Source of the DNA: CAZUFB01 sp964619775
Lineage (GTDB): Bacteria > Actinomycetota > Coriobacteriia > Coriobacteriales > UMGS124
DNA length: 8,320 bases
Direction of reading: 5' to 3'
Assembly: GCA_964619775.1 (NCBI GenBank)
Contig: CAZUFB010000084.1
Coordinates: 1 to 8,320, forward strand
Under the pieces are notes generated by a model. It made no database searches, was not told the origin of the DNA, and saw nothing but the letters and a program-made list of their open reading frames with translations. Made by a program: the position numbers and the translations under genes. Shown here one piece after another: positions 1 to 6,205 of this stretch; within the stretch, counting starts at the first letter, position 1, and each line of letters opens with the position of its first letter.

Positions 1-442
1 CATCGGACGACTCTGCGAGGAGCGAGGCCCCGGAGGCCTCCTCGCCAATCTGCCCCACAACCCCTTCGTCAGACCCCTCGGCAACTGTCTCCGTCCCATC
101 GGCCTCGGCGTCGCCTTCTCCGGCCTGGTCGCCGGTTTCAATCTCGTCGCCGACCTGGTCGTCGACCGCCGTGCTCGCCTCTTCGGCAGCCTGGACGTCG
201 GTCGATGTACCACCGTCATCGGACGCCTCAGAGGACCCCGCTGCGGCTTCATCCTCCCCCGTCTGCCCCTCGGCGGCCGCTTCCTCCCCGACGCCCTCGC
301 CCTCGGAGACCTCCAAGCCCCCGGCCAAAACCTGGTCCTCGGGCTGGCCCTGGGCGGCCTCATCGGCCAGGACGGCGGCCGGCGCGGCGCCTAAGGCCAG
401 GGACACCGCCAGCACCGCCGACAGCTTGCAGGGGATACGCAT
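1..442 (-). CDS. Secreted acidic alanine-rich protein, N-terminal part (cut by window edge)
   Basis: The frame is open from an ATG at 442 to the window edge, giving 147 visible residues. Residues 1-26 form a Sec signal peptide: MR-x-x-CK start, an Ala/Leu/Val core, and a cleavage site after VLA before DE. The remaining 121 residues are low complexity (A, G, E, D, S, T, Q), with 37 Asp/Glu and no Lys, Arg or His, so this part should be an extended, strongly negative spacer. The start is well supported: GGAAGGAG (449-456) lies 6 nt upstream of the ATG. In Coriobacteriia such linkers commonly precede folded surface or cell-wall-binding domains, but no such domain falls inside the window, so the function is unknown. 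It is the first gene after a 486-bp non-coding stretch and probably has its own promoter (510-539). Signal peptide and frame are seen directly; surface location is inference. It could be cell-wall-bound or freely secreted. Confidence 0.85.
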   Translation of the reverse strand, partial: MRIPCKLSAVLAVSLALGAAPAAVLADEAAQGQPEDQVLAGGLEVSEGEGVGEEAAAEGQTGEDEAAAGSSEASDDGGTSTDVQAAEEASTAVDDQVGDEIETGDQAGEGDAEADGTETVAEGSDEGVVGQIGEEASGASLLAESSD

Positions 443-509
443 GGTACGCTCCTTCCGCCCGCCGGACCCAATCCGGCCGGTCTCAATCCGAACTCTACAA
501 ATTGCGCAG

Positions 510-539
510 ATGGTACCCCCCCCCGTTCGTCAGGGACAA
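510..539 (-). promoter_or_regulatory. Candidate promoter of the secreted-protein gene with G9 in the spacer
   Basis: On the minus strand, TTGTCC (539-534, 4 of 6 matches to TTGACA) and TACCAT (515-510, 4 of 6 to TATAAT) are separated by 18 nt, of which 9 are an unbroken G run (524-516). Transcription would begin near 503, giving a leader of about 60 nt before the ATG at 442. Both hexamers are imperfect, so this is a prediction from spacing and position. A weaker alternative -10, TAGAGT, lies about 20 nt further downstream but has no recognisable -35. Confidence 0.4.
516..524 (-). repeat. Homopolymer tract of nine G (minus strand)
   Basis: Nine consecutive C on the plus strand (G on the coding strand), about 74 nt upstream of the secreted-protein start. 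It is the longest homopolymer run I see in the window. Runs of this length are prone to slipped-strand mispairing, and this one lies between the predicted -35 and -10 elements. Confidence 0.9.
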
Positions 540-563
540 GGGAGTGTGCATAAAAGGCCGCTC

Positions 564-576
564 GTTCGTCACGAAC
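564..576. promoter_or_regulatory. Perfect 6-1-6 palindrome, candidate operator
   Basis: GTTCGT-c-ACGAAC is a perfect inverted repeat around one base, 24 bp upstream of the predicted -35. The 9-mer CGTTCGTCA of its left arm (563-571) recurs exactly at 524-532, inside the promoter spacer, 39 bp away. A full site plus a promoter-overlapping half site is compatible with a dimeric regulator of the secreted-protein gene. The regulator is unknown. The arms face the opposite way from an actinobacterial LexA box (GAAC-N4-GTTC). Confidence 0.4.
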
Positions 577-729
577 AGACTGCCTCCCTCCGGGCGGGCA
601 CCGGGCGTCCACAGCTTCTCCAAACCCTGCAGGGCGGGACGGTTTTCGGGCACGCTCCGCCGCAACCCTGCGGCTCGTGCATCCATACCCGCAATATCAG
701 TTCGGGACATGCCGCCGGTTCGGTGAAGA

Positions 730-747
730 TGGGGCACATGGGGCACA
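730..747. repeat. Tandem 9-bp repeat TGGGGCACA x2
   Basis: Two adjacent exact copies of TGGGGCACA (730-738 and 739-747). An imperfect inverted relative, GTGTCCCAT, lies at 838-846 and differs by one base from the reverse complement of ATGGGGCAC. The arrangement recalls short palindromic intergenic repeats, but only one unit is visible. Confidence 0.6.
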
Positions 748-865
748 AATGAACACCTCGGATTTTAATTGCCCCGCGTGTGGACCCTCCCCCATGCCTT
801 CTTTTACGCGGTGCGCCTCGCCCCATACACCCTCGAAGTGTCCCATCCCCAGCGCCCCTACGCAA

Positions 866-898
866 GGCGGCGGCCCGCGCGCCCGCGGAACCGCCGTC
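866..898 (-). terminator. Strong GC hairpin 3' of fbp
   Basis: Nested stem: CGGCGG (868-873) pairs with CCGCCG (891-896), extended by a G-U pair and a G-C pair. Inside, CCGCG (875-879) pairs with CGCGG (884-888) around a 4-nt loop. In total there are about 13 pairs with a small internal asymmetry. It begins 31 nt after the fbp stop. Only two U residues follow on the transcript side, so it is not a textbook intrinsic terminator. It may terminate without a U-tract or protect the mRNA 3' end. Confidence 0.45.
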
Positions 899-928
899 AC
901 TCCAACCGGCCCGGCACCCGTCCTTCGC

Positions 929-2515
929 CTACCTCCCGACCTCGACACGCTCCTCGGAATGCCCGACGTCGGCACCCTCCCCCAGCACGGCATCAAGCCC
1001 CGGGAACTCGCCGTGGGTCACCAGGCGCAAGGCCCCATCGGCACCGCGCACCAGGGTGTAGCCCGCGATGCCGGTGGTCTTGCGGTACGCCTTGCACAGG
1101 CCGCCGTCGATGACGAGGCGCTTGCCGCCGGCGCGCACGGGGCTTTCGCCCTTCGGCAGCTTCACAGGGGTGTGGCCGTTCACGATGAACCCCCGCTCGG
1201 GGTCGACGCCGAACTCCGAAAGAATCGCCCGGCAGGGTGCCGGGTCGTTCTTCGTGAGGGCGTAGTAAGGGTCTTCGGGTTCTTTCCACGTCTCCTTGTC
1301 TTCAATATAGGTGCGTTCGAAGGTCTTGACCACGCGGCCGGCAAAAGTCGACTGCCAGCCGCACCACAGCTGGCCCATCCAGTCGAGCGCCTGCGGGTCG
1401 CGCTGCTCCCAGGCGCGGCGGCACAGCGCGTCGACCCAGTCGAGCAGTTCGCGGCCCGCACGCACGCCGTCCTCGCAATCGACCTGGGCAAACGAGCCGT
1501 CATCGGCCAACGGCACGCACCCGTGGAACACCAGGGCGTCGCCCGCCACCGCCCAGACCGACCCGTGGTCGTAAAGCCACTGCACCTGCCGCTGCAGGCG
1601 CGCGCTGTTTTGGAACGCCTCGACGAAACCCTCCATGATGTGCGCCTCGTCGGCGTCGAAAGCCCACGGGCCCGACGCGTTCCATGTGGGGAAGTCGCGC
1701 GTCTTGAGCCTCTGCAGAGTGCCGTATACCGGCACCGTCCCCGCCGCCGGGTCCATCGTGCCCCATAGCAGGCGGTCTTCCATATGCCAGGCGGGATGGC
1801 GCAGCACGGCCTGGCCCTCGCACTTGAAGAGCAGCGCCGAGACCGCCTTCATCACCGGGTCCATGGCGCCGTCGTCGGCGTAGGTGCGCCGCGCGTAGTC
1901 GAACAGCGGGCCCAGGTCGATACCGTAGCCCTCCTCGAACTGCGCCGTGTTGCCGTACTTGATGTTGTTGCGCAGCAGCGTGGCGATGCACGTCGGGTCG
2001 CCCGCCGCGGCCCCCATCCAGCACACGTCGTGGTTGCCCCACTGCACGTCGGCACCGGGGACGCCCATAAGCACGTCCATCACGTCGTCGCCCGCAGCGC
2101 CGCGGTCCCACACGTCGCCCACCAGGTGAAAGCGCCCCGTGCAATGCGCGCGCACCTGTGCGGCGAGCGCCTCCAGGCCCACGCCCGCAGCTTCGGCCAG
2201 CGCGCGGGACGCCGGGGCGTCCGGGTAGCAGAGCGCGGCGCACAGCGCGTCGAGCTCCCCCGCCGACAGCCCCATGTCGCCGCAGGCGCGCACGGCGAAG
2301 GCCCGCACCTCGCCCGAGGCCGACCGAACCAGGTGGTCGAAGGCCGCCGCTTCACCGTGGACGTCGCTCATGAACTGCTCGGCAACGCCCTTATCGACCG
2401 CCAGCGCCGTTTCGAGGCGCGCCACGCAGGCCGCCAGCGCCGCAGCCGGCAGGCCCTGCACGGCGTTCTTCCCCTGCGGCCATGCGCCGCACTTCCCGTC
2501 AGGTATCGTTCGCAC
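929..2515 (-). CDS. fbp: Fructose-1,6-bisphosphatase class III
   Basis: 528 residues. It hydrolyses fructose-1,6-bisphosphate to fructose-6-phosphate and phosphate, the committed step of gluconeogenesis, in the cytoplasm. The protein has the calcineurin-like metallophosphoesterase signatures of class III FBPases: SDVHGE (50-55), GDVWDRG (133-139), GNHD (160-163), a later FHG (330-332) and NGHTPVK (446-452). These supply the two-metal site. The family-specific C-terminal block IDGGLCKAYRKTTGIAGYTL (469-488) is intact. The GTG start at 2515 is chosen because AGGAGG (2524-2529) sits 8 nt upstream and no in-frame ATG precedes the first catalytic motif. It follows yqhQ by 44 nt on the same strand, so co-transcription is likely; a GC hairpin follows the stop. 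From memory of the family (about 640-670 residues in Firmicutes), this protein is short. It ends soon after the aspartate/glutamate-rich tail and seems to lack the usual final helical segment. All catalytic motifs are present, so activity is expected. Confidence 0.97.
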   Translation of the reverse strand: MRTIPDGKCGAWPQGKNAVQGLPAAALAACVARLETALAVDKGVAEQFMSDVHGEAAAFDHLVRSASGEVRAFAVRACGDMGLSAGELDALCAALCYPDAPASRALAEAAGVGLEALAAQVRAHCTGRFHLVGDVWDRGAAGDDVMDVLMGVPGADVQWGNHDVCWMGAAAGDPTCIATLLRNNIKYGNTAQFEEGYGIDLGPLFDYARRTYADDGAMDPVMKAVSALLFKCEGQAVLRHPAWHMEDRLLWGTMDPAAGTVPVYGTLQRLKTRDFPTWNASGPWAFDADEAHIMEGFVEAFQNSARLQRQVQWLYDHGSVWAVAGDALVFHGCVPLADDGSFAQVDCEDGVRAGRELLDWVDALCRRAWEQRDPQALDWMGQLWCGWQSTFAGRVVKTFERTYIEDKETWKEPEDPYYALTKNDPAPCRAILSEFGVDPERGFIVNGHTPVKLPKGESPVRAGGKRLVIDGGLCKAYRKTTGIAGYTLVRGADGALRLVTHGEFPGLDAVLGEGADVGHSEERVEVGR

Positions 2516-2523
2516 CGCACGTA

Positions 2524-2529
2524 CCTCCT
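2524..2529 (-). promoter_or_regulatory. Ribosome binding site deciding the fbp GTG start
   Basis: AAGGAGG on the minus strand, with AGGAGG 8 nt before GTG at 2515. A second SD-like AAGGAGG overlaps the yqhQ stop codon (about 2554-2561), but no ATG, GTG or TTG follows it at usable spacing, so translation of fbp most likely uses the nearer site. Confidence 0.75.
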
Positions 2530-2559
2530 TCTCGTCCGTCGCGCCCCGCAGCGTCCTCC

Positions 2560-3717
2560 TTACGTCCCTTGCGGCACCGAGGTCGACAGCGGGAAGTCCT
2601 CAAGGCTGCGCAGATCGCTCGGAAGACCGTTCTCGTCGAGCTCGCGTCCCTCCTCGGCCGCCTCGCGCGCCACGACCGCCTTCATCGAGGCGATGGCGCA
2701 TTCGAGCATGCCGTCGTCGGGTTCGTTGGTGGTGATGAGCTGCATCGCCATGCCCGGGGCAAGCACGACCTTCACCAGCGGGTTGTCGGGGTGGCTTCCC
2801 GCCCAGCGCACCGTGACCTCATAGGCCAGCCCCGCCACGATCGGCAGCAGCACGACACGCGACAGCAGCACCACTACAAAGCGCCCCACGCCGCCCTCTC
2901 CAAAGCCAAGGGCCTCGGCGACCAGGTCGGAGGGGAACACCGTGAAGACGATAATCGAGATGATGAGCGTCATGATGATGAACGCCGTGCCGCAGCGCAC
3001 GTGCTGGCGCGAGAAGCGCCGGCAGTTCTCCGGCGTCAGCGGCAGGCCGTGCTCCAGACAGTGGATCGTCTTGTGCTCGGCGCCGTGGTAGCTGAACATA
3101 CGCCTGATGTCAGGCATGAACCCGATGAGCCACATGTAGAGGATGAAGACCGCGGCGCGCAAGAACCCGTCGACTATGTTCCACGCAAACATGTTCTCGC
3201 GTGTGTAGCTGCCCACGAAAAGGTTGGTGACGGCGGCCGGCACAAAGACGAACAGCGCGACGCCCAGCACCACACCGATGACCATCGAGACGGCCATCCA
3301 ACCCGACAGGCCTTTCTCGTCGGCTTCCCTGGCAGCCTCCTCCTGCTCGGCCTTGAGCCGATCGGCCGCCTGGGCCCGCGCCTCCTCGCGTTCCTCGTCG
3401 GTGCACCCGGAACCGTCCGCCTCCTCCTCGTCGAAGTCGTAGGCGTGCGCCGCCGTGATGCCCATCGCCTTGAACTGCAGGACGAGCGACTCGACAAGCG
3501 AGACGCACCCGCGCACGAGCGGCCAGCGGCGCCACGGCTGTTTCTTACCGTACCCGGGTACGTCGTGCTCCTCGACGTAGATGCCCCCGTCGGGTTCGCG
3601 AACGGCGACGGCCCAGCTGTAGCGCCCGCGCATCATCACGCCCTCGAGCATGGCCGCACCGCCAATGTGGCTCTGGAACAGCTCGTCGGCGTGGTCGTGG
3701 TTGTTGCCGTTTCGCAT
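2560..3717 (-). CDS. yqhQ: DUF1385 family membrane protein (YqhQ-like)
   Basis: 385 residues. Family motifs are clear: SHIGGAAMLEGVMMRG (16-31), FSYHGAEHKTIHCLEHG (208-224), LTPENCRR...HVRCGTAF (227-246), LSRVVLLPIVAGLAYE (285-300) and the final PGMAMQLITTNEPDD (321-335). Four hydrophobic segments are predicted near 138-163, 181-201, 243-262 and 278-298, so it is an integral membrane protein. Between the N-terminal domain and the first helix lies a highly charged Glu/Ala/Arg stretch (95-136), probably a coiled coil. The biochemical role of this family is not established to my knowledge. In many Firmicutes the gene sits near rpmE, prfA and prmC; none of these is visible here, and instead it leads into fbp 44 nt downstream. 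The ATG at 3717 keeps the conserved IGG-x5-EGVMMRG motif and has GAGGA 9 nt upstream. Confidence 0.95.
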   Translation of the reverse strand: MRNGNNHDHADELFQSHIGGAAMLEGVMMRGRYSWAVAVREPDGGIYVEEHDVPGYGKKQPWRRWPLVRGCVSLVESLVLQFKAMGITAAHAYDFDEEEADGSGCTDEEREEARAQAADRLKAEQEEAAREADEKGLSGWMAVSMVIGVVLGVALFVFVPAAVTNLFVGSYTRENMFAWNIVDGFLRAAVFILYMWLIGFMPDIRRMFSYHGAEHKTIHCLEHGLPLTPENCRRFSRQHVRCGTAFIIMTLIISIIVFTVFPSDLVAEALGFGEGGVGRFVVVLLSRVVLLPIVAGLAYEVTVRWAGSHPDNPLVKVVLAPGMAMQLITTNEPDDGMLECAIASMKAVVAREAAEEGRELDENGLPSDLRSLEDFPLSTSVPQGT

Positions 3718-3818
3718 GGGCCCGCGTCCTCTCGTCTCTCACAGCGACGATTGGAATCTTACCCCCTCGTACGGCGTTTTGGACAGCCCGGCGGCCGCCG
3801 CCCCAAAGCCTCGTCAAA

Positions 3819-3842
3819 CGTTCGCGCCCGAATCGGGCAACG
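3819..3842 (-). terminator. Inverted repeat behind the sensor kinase gene, possible terminator
   Basis: GCCCGA-a-TCGGGC (3826-3838) is a perfect inverted repeat flanked by CGTT (3819-3822) and AACG (3839-3842), which can extend the stem past a 3-nt bulge. It starts about 10 nt after the kinase stop codon. The one-base centre means a few stem pairs must open to form a loop. There is no convincing U-tract (only TTT about 5 nt later). It could equally be a protein-binding palindrome upstream of yqhQ. Confidence 0.35.
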
Positions 3843-3851
3843 GGTGTCCGC

Positions 3852-5369
3852 CTACCTCTGGGCGGCTCCGGAAAGCTCGTCGAGGGAATGGAAGGTCACC
3901 GCTATCGTCGTGCCCTCCCCCAGGGCGCTTTCGATTTGCACCCGGGCGTCGTGCATTCGGGCGGCGTGCTTCACGATGGCAAGGCCCAGTCCCGTGCCGC
4001 CCGTCTCGCGCGAACGGCCCGCGTCGACCCGGTAGAAGCGGTTGAACACCTTCTCGAGGTTCTCGGGCGCGATGCCGATACCCGTGTCCGACACGCTCAC
4101 AAATGGACGACCCTCCTCGTCGTAGCCACAGCGCACGCTGACCGACCCTTTCGGGCGGTTGTAGCGCAGCGCGTTGTCGCACAGGTTGTACACGATCTGG
4201 TCGAGCAGCTTCGGCAGGCCTGAGGCGTTGACGACGTCGAGGCCCGTCACCTCCATCGAGACGCCCAGCTCCTCGGCGCGATCGGCAAGCCGCTCGGCCA
4301 CCGAGTCGCACACCTCGCGCACGTCGACCGGCTCGAACACGCCGTACTCCTCGTCGACGCGCTCGGCCTCGTCCATGCGCGACAGGGTGAGGATGTCGTT
4401 CACCAGCGCGGTCAGGTGCTGGGCCTCTTCGTGGATGCGCCCCGCAAACCCGGGCACGTCCGCCGCGGCCGCGATGCCCGTCTCGATGAGCTCGGCGTAG
4501 CCGCTGATGACCGTGAGGGGCGTCTTGAGCTCGTGGGTGACGTTGGCCGTGAACTCGACCCGCATCCGGTCGTTGTCGGTGAGCCGGACCATCTGCTCCT
4601 CGATCTGCGTGTGCTGTTCCTCGATGCGCCTCAGCAGCGGGATTACCTCGGCGTAGGCACCCTCGGCCGCCTCCTCGCCCAGCGGGTGCATCGGGTCCAC
4701 CGCGTCAAGCGGGGCCACCAGACGCCGGGCAAGCGCCCGCGACACGAACGCGCTCGCCACCCCAACCGCCGCTGCAAGCGCCACCGCGAACGGCGCCATG
4801 TCCATGAAAGTCCCCAGCACCCCGTCGCGCGTCACCGAAAGCCGCACGACGCTGCCGTCATCGAGGCGGCAGGCCCCGTAAAGCGCCACGGTGAGCAGCG
4901 TCGAGCTGCGACGCACCGACTCTCCCGTCCCGTTTTCGAGCGCCTCGGACACCTCGGGGCGGTCGGCGTGGTTCTCCATCTCTCCGGCGGGCTCCACGCT
5001 GTCGTACAGCACCGTCCCGTCCGACGCCACCAACGTGAGCCGCTCGTCCTCGAGCGGCAGTCCCGCCGCCGCCGCGATGCGGTCGTCCGCCTCGTTCAGC
5101 GCCGCGGCCACCATCGCGCACTCCTGGGCGAGGTCGCGCTCGGCCGCCTCGACCAGGCTGTGCTGCATGATAGCCACCGCAACCGCCGCGACCACCGCAA
5201 GCACGGCCAGCGACATGGCGAAAAACGCCCAGAAGATGTGGGAACGCATCCGCGGGTGCGCGCCCGACGGTTCCGGGGGCTCGGGCGGCCCCTGCACGCC
5301 GGGCCCTTCCCCTTCTGGCTCCAGAACGACCTCGGCGCGGCCTCCCGCCCCTGCCACGACCGTCAGCAT
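3852..5369 (-). CDS. Sensor histidine kinase (PhoR/ResE type)
   Basis: 505 residues. Order: cytoplasmic Pro/Gly/Glu-rich N-tail (1-40), TM1 (about 45-68), extracytoplasmic sensor region (about 69-190) with a PAS/Cache-like DGTVLYDS (117-124), TM2 (about 192-210), then a short linker. HisKA follows with the H-box FTANVTHELKTPLT (273-286, phospho-acceptor His279), and HATPase_c with the N-box NLCDNALRYN (395-404), G1 DTGIGIAPENLEKVFNRFYR (428-447) and G2 GGTGLGLAIVKH (457-468). It should autophosphorylate on His279 and pass phosphate to Asp50 of the adjacent regulator. The linker (211-262) looks like the Firmicutes PhoR type, with PLL-RRIEEQ instead of a full HAMP. Its ATG at 5369 overlaps the regulator's TGA by 7 nt, indicating translational coupling. 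The stimulus is not readable; no pst genes are in view. The 40-residue N-tail is unusual: a start at GTG codon 25 (purine-rich GGGGAAGGG upstream) or at Met41 is possible. Confidence 0.96.
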   Translation of the reverse strand: MLTVVAGAGGRAEVVLEPEGEGPGVQGPPEPPEPSGAHPRMRSHIFWAFFAMSLAVLAVVAAVAVAIMQHSLVEAAERDLAQECAMVAAALNEADDRIAAAAGLPLEDERLTLVASDGTVLYDSVEPAGEMENHADRPEVSEALENGTGESVRRSSTLLTVALYGACRLDDGSVVRLSVTRDGVLGTFMDMAPFAVALAAAVGVASAFVSRALARRLVAPLDAVDPMHPLGEEAAEGAYAEVIPLLRRIEEQHTQIEEQMVRLTDNDRMRVEFTANVTHELKTPLTVISGYAELIETGIAAAADVPGFAGRIHEEAQHLTALVNDILTLSRMDEAERVDEEYGVFEPVDVREVCDSVAERLADRAEELGVSMEVTGLDVVNASGLPKLLDQIVYNLCDNALRYNRPKGSVSVRCGYDEEGRPFVSVSDTGIGIAPENLEKVFNRFYRVDAGRSRETGGTGLGLAIVKHAARMHDARVQIESALGEGTTIAVTFHSLDELSGAAQR

Positions 5370-6049
5370 GACGGACCGCTCCCGCGCAGGCGGTAGCCGA
5401 CCCCGCGCACGGTTTCGATGACGGCGTCGGAACCCTCGAGCTTGCTGCGCAGCGTCTGGACGTGCACGTCGACGGTGCGGCTGCCCCCGTCAAAGTCCCA
5501 GCCCCACACGTGCTGCAGCAGGCTTTCGCGCGTGCAGACGATGCCCGGGCGGGCCATGAGGTAGGCCAGCAGGTCGAACTCGCGCAACGTCAGCGCCACC
5601 GTCCGGCCTGCAACCTTGACCTCGTGGCGCGCCGCCGACAGCTCGACGTCGCCCACGCGCAGGGCGTCGTCCGCCTTGGCCAGGCGGTTGGCGCGGCGCA
5701 GCAGCGCACGGCAGCGGCTCACCAGCTCCATCATGCCGAACGGTTTGGTGAGGTAGTCGTCCGCCCCGCCGTCGAGGGCAACCACGGTGTCGATCTCGGT
5801 GTCCTTCGCCGTCACCACCATCACCGGCAGGTCGCATGTTGCCGGCGAGGTGCGCAAGCGGTTGAGGATCTGCAGGCCGTCGGCATCGGGCAGCATCAGG
5901 TCGAGCAGGACGGCGTCGGGCAGGCGCTGCTCGCACGCTGCGCGAAAGTCCGCGTCGGTCGGGAAACCCTCGACCTCGAGCCCGGCTTGGCGCAGCGTGT
6001 ACACCGTGAGTTCGCGGATGTTGCGGTCGTCTTCAACGTAGTAGATCAT
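5363..6049 (-). CDS. Response regulator, OmpR/PhoB family
   Basis: 228 residues. Receiver domain (1-118): acidic pocket YYVEDD (3-8), phospho-acceptor Asp50 in LLDLMLPDADG (48-58), Thr80 in VVTAKD, and Lys102 in the LTKPF motif. The winged-helix DNA-binding domain (about 128-222) has LTLREFDLLAYL (153-164), TVDVHVQTLRSKL (192-204) and the closing ETVRGVGYRL (212-221). All phosphorylation and signalling residues are present, so this is a functional DNA-binding regulator, partner of the kinase encoded next to it with a 7-nt overlap. The opening MIYYVEDD-x-NIREL is typical of the PhoB/PhoP-like subgroup in Firmicutes and Coriobacteriia. The ATG at 6049 has GAAGGG 11 nt upstream, slightly far. 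The regulon cannot be told from the window; the 156 bp upstream may contain its promoter and an autoregulatory site. Confidence 0.97.
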   Translation of the reverse strand: MIYYVEDDRNIRELTVYTLRQAGLEVEGFPTDADFRAACEQRLPDAVLLDLMLPDADGLQILNRLRTSPATCDLPVMVVTAKDTEIDTVVALDGGADDYLTKPFGMMELVSRCRALLRRANRLAKADDALRVGDVELSAARHEVKVAGRTVALTLREFDLLAYLMARPGIVCTRESLLQHVWGWDFDGGSRTVDVHVQTLRSKLEGSDAVIETVRGVGYRLRGSGPSC

Positions 6050-6205
6050 CGCTGCATGTACCCTTCAAAAGCAACGCGCCCCTCGCCCTCGCGCGCCGTG
6101 CCTGGCATCGTCCGGCAATCCCGACAGGCCGTCGGCGGGCACGCAGGCCGGCGGCAGGGTCGTACCAGCATAGCGACGCGGGGACATACCCGTGCAACGC
6201 ATACG
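6050..6205 (-). promoter_or_regulatory. Leader and possible promoter region of the two-component operon
   Basis: This 156-bp gap is bordered by an AT-rich patch reaching into the end of the DUF523 gene (about 6192-6245). A weak hexamer pair, TTGCAC (6197-6192) and TATGCT (6172-6167), is separated by 19 nt. An imperfect direct repeat, CAGGCCGTCGGCGGG / CAGGCCGGCGGCAGG (6125-6139 and 6144-6158, 13 of 15 identical, 19-bp period), and a 5-bp hairpin CCGAC-aggcc-GTCGG (6121-6135) lie in the leader. OmpR-family regulators often bind direct repeats, so this could be a self-regulatory site, but nothing here is decisive. No U-tract terminator for the upstream gene is visible. Confidence 0.3.

Larger units (their letters stand above)
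443..928. other. Non-coding stretch between fbp and the secreted-protein gene
   Basis: No frame here has both a plausible start and protein-like composition. The open frames present on the minus strand are Arg/Cys/Pro-rich and unlike any family I recognise. The region holds, from high to low coordinates, a strong GC hairpin behind fbp (866-898), the imperfect inverted copy GTGTCCCAT (838-846) of a nearby tandem repeat, that tandem repeat (730-747), a small hairpin CCGCA-accc-TGCGG (660-673), the palindrome CCCTGCAGGG (625-634), a 6-1-6 palindrome (564-576) and a candidate promoter with a G9 tract (510-539). It is long for an intergenic gap between minus-strand neighbours, and its left 150 bp look regulatory. 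A small RNA or short peptide cannot be excluded by eye. Confidence 0.6.

Noticed and set aside
564..576. LexA/SOS box
   Set aside because: Actinobacterial SOS boxes read GAAC-N4-GTTC; here the arms face the other way (GTTC...GAAC) with a one-base centre.
495..865. Minus-strand frames of 83-98 codons in the gap behind fbp
   Set aside because: They overlap each other, lack a convincing ribosome binding site, and have no recognisable domain; the sequence is better explained as untranslated.
677..5396. Long plus-strand open frames (for example 677-1768, 2482-4035, 4416-5396)
   Set aside because: They lie antisense to well-supported genes, have Arg/His/Pro/Ala-rich products typical of GC-rich shadow frames, and match no family.
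6049..6058. Mini-frame ATG CAG CGA TGA overlapping the response regulator start
   Set aside because: Three codons with a 3-nt SD spacing; a chance overlap is the simpler explanation.
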